The notes under the pieces are model-generated. The model was given only the letters and a program-made list of their open reading frames with translations, made no database searches and was not told where the DNA came from. A stretch of 24,868 nt of DNA. It comes from an uncultured Bacillota bacterium (GTDB lineage Bacteria; Bacillota; Clostridia; Lachnospirales; Lachnospiraceae). Both the position numbers and the translations under genes were made by a program. The DNA lies in NCBI GenBank assembly GCA_905200905.1, contig CAJKMA010000035.1, forward strand, positions 1-24,868. Direction: 5' to 3'. Below, one piece after another: positions 6,687-15,585 of this stretch (position 1 is its first letter; each line of letters opens with the position of its first letter).

Positions 6687-9608
6687 TTATTCCTTCTTGA
6701 ACCCGATGTCAGGCCCAAGATAAGATACTTCTATCGGTTCCCCTGCCGGATGAAGAACCAAACGTTCCAACACCAGTCCGGCTTCTCTTGCATAAAGGGT
6801 AATCTTGTTTTCTCCCTTATGAAGGATGATTTCTTTTTTACTTACATGCTCCTGCACCAACATGGCGTGTTCCCAGGCAGCACAGGCATTATCCCCGCCT
6901 TTATAATCTTTATCTGTAAGAATCAGCTCTGTAGCTTTTTCTTGGTTACAGGAAAGTCCTACAGTAAGCATTTCTCCATATACCAAAGGATTTGCCGGAG
7001 ACGTATGCAGCTGCAATTCATATCTGCCTTCCTCTTCCACCCACAACGAATAGGTAAGAGACGGCGCCTGGTTTTCTCCCGTATCTTCTTTTACAAATGC
7101 AGATGTCACAGGAAATACCTTCATACCTGTCTCATATTTTCCATAGTCTTCCAACCTCTCGTAAGCAGCTTTTTTTCCTTCGTAAAATCCCTCTGTTTTC
7201 TCAATATATTCAGCAGCCGGAATTACATATCTTCCCTTTTGTGGAAGAAAACAGCCAGATGGTATCATGGAGAAATCTCTTCGCTTTGCTCTTACTTGTA
7301 CGGGAACAGATTCCTCTCCTGCCCGAATATAGAAACGAAATTCCTGTTCTTCTTCCAATGGAAGCAATTCTCTGTGCACCGTAAGGGTTAGTCTGTCCTG
7401 GAATTTTGTTTCTCCTTGCATTGCAGAAAAAGACAGCCATGGGCAACTCTCATCTACGCTCCATTTTACCACGCCCTGACCCCCATTTGCAATCTCCAGT
7501 GTAATCTTTTTCCTCTGTGAAGTACTAAAATCATCTACCAAAATAGGAATGGGAAAATACTGATTGGTATAATAAGCTTCCTCGTCTGCCCTGGAAACCA
7601 CCAGTCTTGGCTGTTTTGGCAGTCTTACCACATATTTCAACGGATATCTCCAGTCTTCACTATTCCAGTTGGTAAAACCTATATGGCAGGCAGACTCCAT
7701 GCCAGCCCATTTTCCATCTTTAAACCTTCTCATTTTTTCTGACAGCTGTTCATCTCTGGCAATACATTCCTCCATCTTATCGCCCATTTCATTTGCCACT
7801 GCTTTTCCCTGAATAGCAAAATGGTGGTTCATTCCTGCATACAAATGCATTTTCAGAAGATTGGCTGAAGCTGCTGCCGCATAATAAATCATACTGAAAT
7901 AAGCCTCTTCCCTGCCTCTTTCCTTTAACAGGGCCAGCATAGCTTCATTCTCTTGTTCCAGCTTTTTACAGCGCAGAAGCATTCTTCTGCCCTCCTCAAA
8001 ATGAGCCGGATGATATACTTTATCATTGCATGATTCTGGACGTCGAAGATGATTGAGACGAATATATTCCTCTAAAATCCAGGCAATCTTGTCCTGCTCT
8101 TCCTTGGTTGTATAAGTTCCAAATTGCTCCCTGGTCCACTTCCTTACATAGTGATAAGCTGCTTCTTTTTTTCCCCATGTTTCAAAATCATATGCCATAT
8201 CCATAAAGAAATTCAACGGATATTCCTGGAACTTCACATCTCCGGCATTTACAATCCACACATCTTGGATGCCATACTCATAAGCCATAGACATCTGCTC
8301 CCAGATTTTCGTTACAGGGGTAGATGCCACCCATTCATAAGAACATGGGCCACCATGGTAGTCCAGGTGGAAATACATGCCAAATCCTCCATTGCGGCAG
8401 CGTTCTTCTTTTCTTGGAAGCGCCCGCATATTTCCGAAGTTATCCTCACAGAGCATCAGAGTTACCCCATCCAATTCCTGGAAATCACGAAGCCCTGCTG
8501 TTTTACTATCTCCGAAATAATAATCCTCTACTTCTTTATACACTGCAAATAATAAAGGATAGGTCTGTCCCTCCTGTTCCAGATTTTCCCGAATAAGCCG
8601 TCGCTGCTGAGTAATGATATCTTTCAGCACTCGAACATTTTCTTCAATCTGAGCATCCTCTCCAAGCATTTTGCTGTCGCGTTCCCCGCGCATACCTATG
8701 GTAGGAAATACCTGATGTCCACAGCAGCGTTTCAAACCATCCTCCCAATATTTCAAGAGCCCTTCCTTATTTGTGAGGTAACTCCAATCTTCCCCATAGG
8801 GACTGTCCTTCCCCTTTACTAAATCCCATTCTTCACTGGAACGCATACAGGGCTCATGGTGAGACATACCAATGTAAATTCCATACGCATCTGCCAGTTT
8901 CATGGATTCCATCCCAGGACCATCCAACAAAAAGGAGGACGTCCACATGGCCGGCCATAGATAATTTCCTTTCATTCTCAGCAAATATTCAAAAACATGG
9001 TCATACATCTGAGCGGTAAAGCCTTTAAAATGGGAGCATGTCCAGTTTCCAAAACAGGGCCACTCATCATTAATAAAGAAACCTCTGTATTTTACAGAAG
9101 GCTCTCTGGAAATCCCATTTTCCACAAAAATGCAGTTGTCTATCTGGGATTTTTCCGTATTCTCTCTTGTCTTTAAGACCAGCTTCTCATACACCGGATG
9201 CCCTGTATCTCCCCAGAAGGTGCATGCTGTAATCCCCAGAAGCTCCGATAAATGAAAAAGGCCATAAATTGTGCCCAGTTTGTCGCTTCCGTAGATGAGC
9301 AATCCTTGCTCCACACCTGGATAAGGATGCTCCATCAAATAAAATCCGTAAACCTCCCACTTTCCCTTGACTTTTTCCAGTTCTGGAATTCTCTGCTCCA
9401 GAAGTTTTGCTGTTTTTCCATTTCCCGCTGTTACCGCAATGACTGCCTGATTGAGATTTTTTCCATCCAGTGCCATGGACGGATGAAGTCCTGTGGTTTT
9501 CTCCACATCTTCCACTACTTTTTTAGCAACTCTTCTCACTCCTTCTCCCTCTTCCTTTGGAATGATAAAGGTAAGCTGCTGCCCTTTTGAAAGTATGATT
9601 TCTGCCAT
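6687..9608 (-). CDS. GH115 xylan alpha-1,2-glucuronidase
   Basis: Glycoside hydrolase family 115, 973 residues from the start chosen here, close to the usual 850-980. The family removes (4-O-methyl)glucuronic acid from xylan, including from internal xyloses. An N-terminal alpha/beta domain (about 5-165) precedes a barrel with the characteristic segments INDEWP, GNYLWPAMW, GMSHHEPC, IGMRGERD, CEDNFGN and FHLDYHGGP (roughly residues 180-425), then a helical region and C-terminal beta domains. There is no signal peptide, so it should act in the cytoplasm. An ATG seven codons upstream (9629) touches the base of a stem-loop and has no ribosome binding site; the ATG at 9608 has AAAGGA about 10 nt upstream. 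It lies between the binding-protein and dehydrogenase genes of the aldouronate operon. I am unsure which residues are catalytic in this family. Confidence 0.92.
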   Translation of the reverse strand: MAEIILSKGQQLTFIIPKEEGEGVRRVAKKVVEDVEKTTGLHPSMALDGKNLNQAVIAVTAGNGKTAKLLEQRIPELEKVKGKWEVYGFYLMEHPYPGVEQGLLIYGSDKLGTIYGLFHLSELLGITACTFWGDTGHPVYEKLVLKTRENTEKSQIDNCIFVENGISREPSVKYRGFFINDEWPCFGNWTCSHFKGFTAQMYDHVFEYLLRMKGNYLWPAMWTSSFLLDGPGMESMKLADAYGIYIGMSHHEPCMRSSEEWDLVKGKDSPYGEDWSYLTNKEGLLKYWEDGLKRCCGHQVFPTIGMRGERDSKMLGEDAQIEENVRVLKDIITQQRRLIRENLEQEGQTYPLLFAVYKEVEDYYFGDSKTAGLRDFQELDGVTLMLCEDNFGNMRALPRKEERCRNGGFGMYFHLDYHGGPCSYEWVASTPVTKIWEQMSMAYEYGIQDVWIVNAGDVKFQEYPLNFFMDMAYDFETWGKKEAAYHYVRKWTREQFGTYTTKEEQDKIAWILEEYIRLNHLRRPESCNDKVYHPAHFEEGRRMLLRCKKLEQENEAMLALLKERGREEAYFSMIYYAAAASANLLKMHLYAGMNHHFAIQGKAVANEMGDKMEECIARDEQLSEKMRRFKDGKWAGMESACHIGFTNWNSEDWRYPLKYVVRLPKQPRLVVSRADEEAYYTNQYFPIPILVDDFSTSQRKKITLEIANGGQGVVKWSVDESCPWLSFSAMQGETKFQDRLTLTVHRELLPLEEEQEFRFYIRAGEESVPVQVRAKRRDFSMIPSGCFLPQKGRYVIPAAEYIEKTEGFYEGKKAAYERLEDYGKYETGMKVFPVTSAFVKEDTGENQAPSLTYSLWVEEEGRYELQLHTSPANPLVYGEMLTVGLSCNQEKATELILTDKDYKGGDNACAAWEHAMLVQEHVSKKEIILHKGENKITLYAREAGLVLERLVLHPAGEPIEVSYLGPDIGFKKE

Positions 9609-9630
9609 ATATATGTTTTCCTTTCTCATG

Positions 9631-9663
9631 CAGAAAGGGACTGTCAGCGACAGCCCCTTTCTG
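9631..9663 (-). other. Intercistronic stem-loop between binding protein and GH115
   Basis: CAGAAAGGG (9631-9639) pairs with CCCTTTCTG (9655-9663), and after one mismatch CTGTC pairs with GACAG around an AGC loop, about 14 bp in all. No T-run follows on the minus strand, so it is more likely a 3' mRNA stabiliser or processing stop for the binding-protein message than a full terminator. Confidence 0.8.
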
Positions 9664-9680
9664 AAATTCAGTCAGGATTC

Positions 9681-11369
9681 TTAATATCCAAGTTTATCTT
9701 TTGTTTTTTCAAAGATTTCATTTGTCATATCTGTGTATTCCTGGCTGCCTTTTCCTTCACAATCTTTTACATATGCATCCCAGTCAGCATCTAAATCTCT
9801 CTTACCAGAAATAAATTCAAGAGCTGCTGTATTCACATAGTCCATAAGAGATACTTTAATCAGATTCAGTTCTTCTTTTTCCATCTCATCTGCCAGTACC
9901 GGTGGCATCAGTGTTGCTTTCTCTTTATTAGCATCAATTCTCTCATTCCATTCTTTCTCACCTTCAGAGAATTTGGAATACTGCAGCTGTTTGCTTCCAC
10001 CGTAGGCAAATACACCACCGCCGAATCCATAGTCTACATTTAACTGTTTTTCAGCTCCTGGATTCATACCATTGTAATAGATATCTTCATTAAGCACTGG
10101 ATTTCCTTCTGCATCTTTTGTATAGGTTTCACCTTCTACGCCCCACAGACATAAGGTCTGTCCTTCATCAGAATACCATAACCAGTCAATGAAACGAAGC
10201 ATTTTAATAAATCCATCTTCACCCAGCTCATCTAGTGCATTCTTTGTAATAACAATACCATTTTCCAGACGGCCTGCATAGCTTGACAGTTTCATCTGTC
10301 CTTCCGGACCACCTGGTGTAGTCAGGAAGTATAAATCTGCTCCTTCTACCTGCATTCTGTTTGCAGCCTGGATATCTGCTACCTGCTGATAGTTTACTGT
10401 AAGCACATAGGATTCTCCTCTGTAGAATTTTGCCTGTGCCTGTGCGCTGTCCTGTGTAAAGGTTTCTGGATCCAGAATACCATCTTCATACATTCTGTTC
10501 CACATTCTTAAGTATTCTCTGTACTCTTCTGTGGTATCTGCGAAGTAGAATTCTTCTTTTTCTTCATCAAACTTCATACCATCTTTTAATCCCCAGTCAC
10601 CACCGTCTGCTGAATTACCGCCGGTTACACCGTATACGCTTGCAGAAAGGTTCATGGCACAGCCTAACTGATACTGATCAGACCATACATATTCTGCACC
10701 TGTATATTCTTTTACTTTTTTCAAAGCTTCATAGAAATCATCATAAGTCCAGCTTGCTTCTGTAGACATATCTACACCTGCTGCTTCAAAGACGTCTTTA
10801 CGAATCAGGTAAGAATATCCTCCTGCTGTGGTTTCCCACATACCTGGCAGACGGTAATATTTACCATCGGCTGCCATGGTTGTCTTTAAGTCTTCCTCCA
10901 TACCCCAGTCTTCTACACACTTCATGTAGTTTGGCATATATTGTACCCAGTCACTGATAGGAACAATCTGTCCGCTATCTTCAAATGGTTTTGAGTCATA
11001 TACTTTTGGTACAATGTATGGAGCACTTCCGCTGTTTACAGATGCTGTGATTTTGTCATTATAGTCTGTTCTTGCTACGGTTGTCAGATCAAACTTTACA
11101 TTGGTTTTCTCTTCAATAGCACTCCAGATTCTCCAATCGTCCTTATATGGATAATTCTCATGATCTGAGAACATCATGGAATAAGTGACCGGTTCATCAG
11201 AATGGAATGTTTTACCTGCACCATATTCATAATCAATGTCCTTATCTGCTTCCTCTACAGATTTTGTTGGTTTTGCATCTTCATCGGAGCCTTTTCCTCC
11301 TCCGCAAGCTGCCAGAGATGTTCCGGCCATTGCCAGAACAAGAGTTAATGCAACTGCTCTTTTCTTCAT
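9681..11369 (-). CDS. ABC transporter extracellular solute-binding lipoprotein (aldouronate-type)
   Basis: A 562-residue binding protein of the large LplA/LipO type. MKKRAVALTLVLAMAGTSLAAC is a lipoprotein signal with the lipobox LAAC, so Cys22 is acylated and the protein is anchored outside the membrane. A Gly/Ser/Asp-rich linker follows, then a long alpha/beta binding domain rich in Trp and Tyr, typical of oligosaccharide binders. AGGGAGG precedes the ATG. It follows its two permease genes and is the only exported protein of the operon. In Paenibacillus, LplA-LplB-YtcP with AguA imports aldouronates such as methylglucuronoxylotriose; the same partners here suggest the same cargo. Stem-loops flank the gene on both sides. 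Confidence 0.93.
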   Translation of the reverse strand: MKKRAVALTLVLAMAGTSLAACGGGKGSDEDAKPTKSVEEADKDIDYEYGAGKTFHSDEPVTYSMMFSDHENYPYKDDWRIWSAIEEKTNVKFDLTTVARTDYNDKITASVNSGSAPYIVPKVYDSKPFEDSGQIVPISDWVQYMPNYMKCVEDWGMEEDLKTTMAADGKYYRLPGMWETTAGGYSYLIRKDVFEAAGVDMSTEASWTYDDFYEALKKVKEYTGAEYVWSDQYQLGCAMNLSASVYGVTGGNSADGGDWGLKDGMKFDEEKEEFYFADTTEEYREYLRMWNRMYEDGILDPETFTQDSAQAQAKFYRGESYVLTVNYQQVADIQAANRMQVEGADLYFLTTPGGPEGQMKLSSYAGRLENGIVITKNALDELGEDGFIKMLRFIDWLWYSDEGQTLCLWGVEGETYTKDAEGNPVLNEDIYYNGMNPGAEKQLNVDYGFGGGVFAYGGSKQLQYSKFSEGEKEWNERIDANKEKATLMPPVLADEMEKEELNLIKVSLMDYVNTAALEFISGKRDLDADWDAYVKDCEGKGSQEYTDMTNEIFEKTKDKLGY

Positions 11370-11401
11370 TTTATTTTTCCTCCCTTAAAAATTTATTATC
11401 T

Positions 11402-11424
11402 GGCACTGCCCTCTTGGCAGCACC
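11402..11424 (-). other. Intercistronic stem-loop between permease and binding-protein genes
   Basis: GGCACTGCC (11402-11410) and GGCAGCACC (11416-11424) form a 9-bp stem (two G-U pairs) around a 5-nt loop, in the 64-bp gap before the binding-protein start. There is no T-run directly after it on the minus strand. Confidence 0.7.
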
Positions 11425-11433
11425 TAAGATACA

Positions 11434-12306
11434 TCATCCTTTGACTGCACCGATGGTCATACCCTGTACAAAATATCTCTGCACAAATGGATATACACAT
11501 ACAATTGGCAGTGTTGTAAGAACCATGGTTGCAGATTTCAGAGTTGCCTGCACACTGCTGGCTTCTGCTGAAGAACCGATTTCCGTATTGTTTGCCCCTT
11601 CTACTAACTGTCTTACCCACAGGGCGATAGGCCATTTATCTTTTGTTTCCAAGTACATCATAGGACCAAACCATTCATTCCACATACCTACCAGATAGAA
11701 CAGGCACATAGTAGCAATAATTGGCTTGGACAATGGAATAATAATTTTCAAAAAGATTCCATAAGTACCCATACCGTCAATAGACGCAGCCTCTTCCAGT
11801 TCTTCCGGCAATCCGGCAAAGAAGGACTTCATAACCAACAGATTAAAGGTGCTGATTGCTCCCGGAAGTACAATAGCAAGCATGCTATCCTGGAATCCCA
11901 ACCACTGGGTAATCAAAATATAGTTTGGAATCAATCCGCCTGTAAAGTACATGGTAAATACTACAAACGGTGTTAAAAACTTGTTCAATCTCAGCTTTGG
12001 CTTAGATAACGGATAAGCCAAAAGCGCAGTACACACTACAGAAATCACAGTACCGATTATAGAATACAAAATCGTGTTTCCATAATAACGAAAGAAAGAA
12101 TCATCCCTCAAAATATACTTGTAGGTATCTAATGTAAAATCAATTGGGAAAAAAGTAACTTTTCCTGCACTTACCGCTGCTTCACTGCTGAAAGACTGAG
12201 CAACAAGATATACAAATGGATATAATGTGATAAAAATAATCACAATCATAAAAATGGTATTAAAAACCTGGAAAACCCGGTATCCTTTTGATGGTTTTAT
12301 ATTCAT
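11434..12306 (-). CDS. Carbohydrate ABC transporter permease, YtcP/LplC (MalG) type
   Basis: A 290-residue inner-membrane permease with about six transmembrane segments. The cytoplasmic EAA loop EELEEAASIDGMGTYGIF (168-185), followed by IIIPLSKP, is where the ATPase docks. The C-terminal QRYFVQGMTIGAVKG is typical of this subfamily. It starts 15 bp after the first permease gene with AGGAGGGAG upstream. It pairs with that permease to form the heterodimeric channel used by the downstream lipoprotein. No ATP-binding subunit is encoded nearby, so a shared MsmK/UgpC-like ATPase from elsewhere is expected. Confidence 0.95.
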   Translation of the reverse strand: MNIKPSKGYRVFQVFNTIFMIVIIFITLYPFVYLVAQSFSSEAAVSAGKVTFFPIDFTLDTYKYILRDDSFFRYYGNTILYSIIGTVISVVCTALLAYPLSKPKLRLNKFLTPFVVFTMYFTGGLIPNYILITQWLGFQDSMLAIVLPGAISTFNLLVMKSFFAGLPEELEEAASIDGMGTYGIFLKIIIPLSKPIIATMCLFYLVGMWNEWFGPMMYLETKDKWPIALWVRQLVEGANNTEIGSSAEASSVQATLKSATMVLTTLPIVCVYPFVQRYFVQGMTIGAVKG

Positions 12307-12321
12307 TTTACTCTCTCCCTC

Positions 12322-13272
12322 CTACCACAGTGATGTCTCAGTAAATTTCTTGGACAGGAAGTTTGCGGCTGAAACAAGAATCAGGCCGATTACACCTTCA
12401 AACAATCCTACAGCGGCTGCATAGCTGAAACTTCCATTTGTAATACCCATACGGTATACTAAAGTACCAATAATATCTGCACGGCTCTGTGTCATTGGAT
12501 TGTATAACAGCAAGATTTTCTGCATGTTTCCTGAAGTTACAATACCACCAATATCCATGATTAACAGTGTCATAATCGTAGGCAAAATACCTGGAATAGT
12601 AACATATAAAGCCTGTTTAAATTTACCTGCACCATCCATTTCTGCTGCCTCATACAATTCCGTATTAATTCCTGTCATAGCTGTCAGATAAAGAATAGTA
12701 CCCCATCCCAAAGCCTGCCATACGCCTGACAGAATATATATGGCATCAAACCATCCAGGCTCTGCCATAAAGGCAATTTTTTCTCCTCCCAGAGAAGCAA
12801 TCAACTGGTTGATTGGACCATTAGAAGCCAATAACTCTTTCACCATACCACATAATACTACCAGTGATATAAAATGGGGCAGGTAGGAAATAGTCTGCAC
12901 TGTTTTTTTCCAGTATTTCTTTCTGATTTCATTAAGCAATAAAGCAAAAATCAAAGTTGCCGGGAAACGCACCAGCAAATATCCAATACTCAGACGAAGA
13001 GTATTCCAGAAAGCCTTCCAAAATTCCGGATCCGTTAAAAACTGTTCAAAATAACGGAACCCAACCCAATAATCACCAAAGATATTCGGGCCTCCTCGGT
13101 ATCGCCGAAAGGCAATCAGGTTGCCGAACACGGGGATATATTTGAAGATTATGTAATATAGGATTGGAATCAACATAAAGGAGTAGAGCTTCCATTCCTT
13201 TTTCACATGATGCAACAAAGAATCCTTTTTGTTCTTGACTTTCATTGGTTTTGCTTCTTTTGTTTTTGTCAT
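12322..13272 (-). CDS. Carbohydrate ABC transporter permease, LplB (MalF) type
   Basis: A 316-residue permease. A basic cytoplasmic N-terminus (to about residue 28) is followed by the first membrane segment and the subfamily motif FKYIPVFGNLIAFRRY (43-58). The EAA loop ELYEAAEMDGAGKFKQA (205-221), then LYVTIPGILP, is intact. The ribosome binding site (GTGGTGA) is weak, which fits partial coupling to the GH67 gene 39 bp upstream. It forms the transport channel with the YtcP-type permease. Confidence 0.95.
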   Translation of the reverse strand: MTKTKEAKPMKVKNKKDSLLHHVKKEWKLYSFMLIPILYYIIFKYIPVFGNLIAFRRYRGGPNIFGDYWVGFRYFEQFLTDPEFWKAFWNTLRLSIGYLLVRFPATLIFALLLNEIRKKYWKKTVQTISYLPHFISLVVLCGMVKELLASNGPINQLIASLGGEKIAFMAEPGWFDAIYILSGVWQALGWGTILYLTAMTGINTELYEAAEMDGAGKFKQALYVTIPGILPTIMTLLIMDIGGIVTSGNMQKILLLYNPMTQSRADIIGTLVYRMGITNGSFSYAAAVGLFEGVIGLILVSAANFLSKKFTETSLW

Positions 13273-13311
13273 GTCTTCACCACTTTCTCTTTCATATTTT
13301 CCTTTTTCAGA

Positions 13312-15294
13312 TTAGTAAATCTTCCTATTTTGTTCATCCGGAATCATACTTTTCCTGTAAAAATAGGAATTAATCTGGTCTCGCCATTCTTTTGAATGTC
13401 CTTTCTGATGTTCCAGACGCTTCTGCACTCTTTGGAATACCTTTGAAGGAATCTTCGCTTCCAGAGACTCCCATAAAGTTGCCATCTCTTCTACATCCTC
13501 TGCACCCTCAAAATGTGTATCATAGATATGCTGAATCAGCGTCTTTCCTGTTTTTAACGGATAAGTATACGGTATGTAATGGAAGAATAACAATAATTCT
13601 TCCGGACATGTTTCAATATTGTCATACATGGATGCATTTGGCTCCCTGTACTGCTGGGTATATCCAGTTCCTTCATGTCCTCGTTCTACCCCCATTCCCA
13701 GGTGATCCGCCCTGTGGTAAGTTCCCCATCTGTCATACTCATAACCATCTACATTTGGTCCGTAATGATAATTAGGATTTACCATCCATCCGATTCCCAA
13801 GGGAGAGGTATATTTCTCATAAGCAGGCCAGGACATCATGAGAATTTTTTCTATTTTTTCCAGTACCTCTTTATCCTGTCCAAAGGTACAGTAAATCCAT
13901 TCCTGTGCAATCTCTTCTGCACTAAGGGATGTATCAAAACTCAATCTTCCGAAACCATAGAAATTAGCCGCTGCTAAATCGTGCCCTGTCCAGTTTTCGT
14001 CATTTCCTGTATTGGCAACTGCTGCCATTCCGCAGTTATGATTTCCCATCGTTCTTCCTGTTACAATATCTTCTACTGTATCCAGTTCCTTGTTACAATA
14101 GGTATGAAAACCTAAAATTTCTTTAAACATGGGAATCAGGTAGCACACATGTCTCTGTTGCCCTGTATATTCCTGTGCAATCTGAACTTCCAGCATTTCA
14201 TTTGTATGTTCCATTCCTCCAAGCAATGGAGAAATTGGCTCTCTTACCTGAAAATCCATAGGACCATTTTTTACCTGTAAAATAACATTATCGAAAAATT
14301 GTCCGTCTAAAGGCTTGAAATTATCGTATCCAGATCTTGCTCTATCTGTTTTTCTATCTCTCCAGTCCTGCTGGCAGTTATACACAAAACAGCGCCAGAT
14401 AATTAACCCGTCGTAAGGCTTCACAGCCTCTGCCAACATATTGGCTCCATCTGCATGAGTCCTTCCGTAAGTAAAAGGTCCTGGTCTACCCTCTGAATCC
14501 GCTTTTACCAGAAATCCTCCCAGATTTGGAAGTCTGGTATATAATTCTTTCATTTTTTCCTTCCACCAGGTTTTTACATCTTCACTGCATGGGTCGGCAT
14601 GATCCAATCCTCCAAGTTCCATAGGTGCAGCAAAATTCAAACTGAGAAATAATCGAATTCCATAGGAAGCAAAAATATCACTCATTTCCTTTAGTTCCTT
14701 CTGGAACACTTCATCAATCAACCATGTGGCCCGTTCTTTTACGTTTACATTGTTGATAACCACTCCATTGATACCTACAGACGCTGCCAACCTTGCATAA
14801 GCTCTGGTTCTGTCATTCACCAAAATTTCGTTTTTTTGGAAAAAGAAGGACTCTCCTGAGTATCCACGCTCAATAGAACCATCCATATTGTCCCAGTGAT
14901 TCAGCATTCGCAAGGGAGAATCCGGTACTTTCTTCACAGGTAATTCTAACTCTTTACTTGCGCACTGTAACATTCTTGCCAAATGGAATACTCCGTATAA
15001 AATTCCCGCTTCACCGCCAGAGGTAATAAAAAGTTTCCCGTCTTCCTGATAAATTTCATAGCCTTCTTTTCCTACTTGATGATTCTCATCCAGAAGCAAC
15101 AACACTCCTGCTTCTTTCTGGCACTGAGTTTCTATCATAGAACATCCCAGGATTTCCTGCGCTGCTATTCGCAATTCCTGCACCGCATTTTTTGCTATCG
15201 TTCCTTGGAAATTGCTGTAAACTGAATTTGTACTCCAGAGCACCGCTAATTGTTGGTTTCGCCTGTAAGTCAGCCATGCTTTTTCAAATTCCAT
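13312..15294 (-). CDS. aguA: GH67 alpha-glucuronidase
   Basis: A 660-residue GH67 enzyme that removes (4-O-methyl)glucuronic acid from the terminal xylose of aldouronic acids. The family signature LRMLNHWDNMDGSIERGYSG (128-147) is complete. The candidate acid is Glu268 (KADSEGRPGP), and the candidate bases are Asp347 (NGPMDFQVREP) and Glu375 (QIAQEYTG). Their spacings of 79 and 28 residues match, as I recall them, Glu285, Asp364 and Glu392 of the Geobacillus enzyme. There is no signal peptide, so it is cytoplasmic, as usual for GH67. AGAGGA lies 8 nt before the ATG. It is the first gene of the import operon, behind a promoter region with several repeats. Confidence 0.96.
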   Translation of the reverse strand: MEFEKAWLTYRRNQQLAVLWSTNSVYSNFQGTIAKNAVQELRIAAQEILGCSMIETQCQKEAGVLLLLDENHQVGKEGYEIYQEDGKLFITSGGEAGILYGVFHLARMLQCASKELELPVKKVPDSPLRMLNHWDNMDGSIERGYSGESFFFQKNEILVNDRTRAYARLAASVGINGVVINNVNVKERATWLIDEVFQKELKEMSDIFASYGIRLFLSLNFAAPMELGGLDHADPCSEDVKTWWKEKMKELYTRLPNLGGFLVKADSEGRPGPFTYGRTHADGANMLAEAVKPYDGLIIWRCFVYNCQQDWRDRKTDRARSGYDNFKPLDGQFFDNVILQVKNGPMDFQVREPISPLLGGMEHTNEMLEVQIAQEYTGQQRHVCYLIPMFKEILGFHTYCNKELDTVEDIVTGRTMGNHNCGMAAVANTGNDENWTGHDLAAANFYGFGRLSFDTSLSAEEIAQEWIYCTFGQDKEVLEKIEKILMMSWPAYEKYTSPLGIGWMVNPNYHYGPNVDGYEYDRWGTYHRADHLGMGVERGHEGTGYTQQYREPNASMYDNIETCPEELLLFFHYIPYTYPLKTGKTLIQHIYDTHFEGAEDVEEMATLWESLEAKIPSKVFQRVQKRLEHQKGHSKEWRDQINSYFYRKSMIPDEQNRKIY

Positions 15295-15311
15295 AAGTTC
15301 TTTCCTCTTTT

Positions 15312-15366
15312 CTTGTGCATATTTCGCTCTTTTCTTAGAAATCGCTTTATGCCCTTGTGCATATTT
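15312..15366 (-). repeat. 13-bp direct repeat in the aguA leader
   Basis: On the minus strand AAATATGCACAAG occurs at 15354-15366 and again at 15312-15324, identical, with start-to-start distance 42 bp. Both copies lie between the -10 box and the aguA ribosome binding site. They share the half-site TGCAYAA with the upstream dyad at 15429-15449. Confidence 0.6.
15337..15350 (-). promoter_or_regulatory. Possible CcpA (cre) site in the aguA leader
   Basis: On the minus strand ATAAAGCGATTTCT matches 11 of 14 positions of a TGAAAGCGNTTTCA-type cre consensus, with the central AAAGCGATTTC intact. Downstream of the start point, it could block elongation when preferred sugars are present. Confidence 0.35.
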
Positions 15367-15382
15367 GTTCTTTGTAGTATCT

Positions 15383-15449
15383 ATTATAGGTTGATTTTTT
15401 TCGGCTTGCCTGTCTATTATTGCCGGGAATTATGCAAATATTGCGTAAT
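15383..15449 (-). promoter_or_regulatory. aguA operon promoter region with upstream dyad
   Basis: A perfect TATAAT (15383-15388, minus strand) has no good -35 box at 16-18 bp, only AGGCAA-like sequence, which suggests an activator is needed. Upstream, an imperfect 21-bp dyad (15429-15449) of the form ATTA-GCAA-NNN-TTGC-TAAT is centred about 63 bp before the expected start point near 15376. Its core TGCAAATATTGCG (plus-strand reading) recurs in related form upstream of the esterase-GH2 unit. Confidence 0.5.
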
Positions 15450-15487
15450 ATTTTTGTGCTTATAGATTTCTTTGTATACTCTGCACC

Positions 15488-15554
15488 AAAAAGAGAGCAC
15501 TTGCACGAAATATACTTCGGGAATATGAATAGCATTTTCATGCAATTGCTCTCT
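15488..15554 (-). terminator. Terminator of the esterase-GH2 unit
   Basis: AGAGAGCA (15492-15499) pairs with TGCTCTCT (15547-15554), and TTGCA/TGCAA extends the stem past a mismatch. On the minus strand the stem runs into TTTTT (15488-15492). The 35-nt loop can form a smaller CGAA/TTCG hairpin. It separates the esterase-GH2 unit from the aguA operon. Confidence 0.8.
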
Positions 15555-15585
15555 ATATTTTACCGTTACATTCTGAATCTTCCTA

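Noticed and set aside
9609..9629. Upstream ATG for GH115
   Set aside because: It directly abuts a stable stem-loop and lacks a ribosome binding site; the AAAGGA inside this stretch serves the ATG at 9608 instead.
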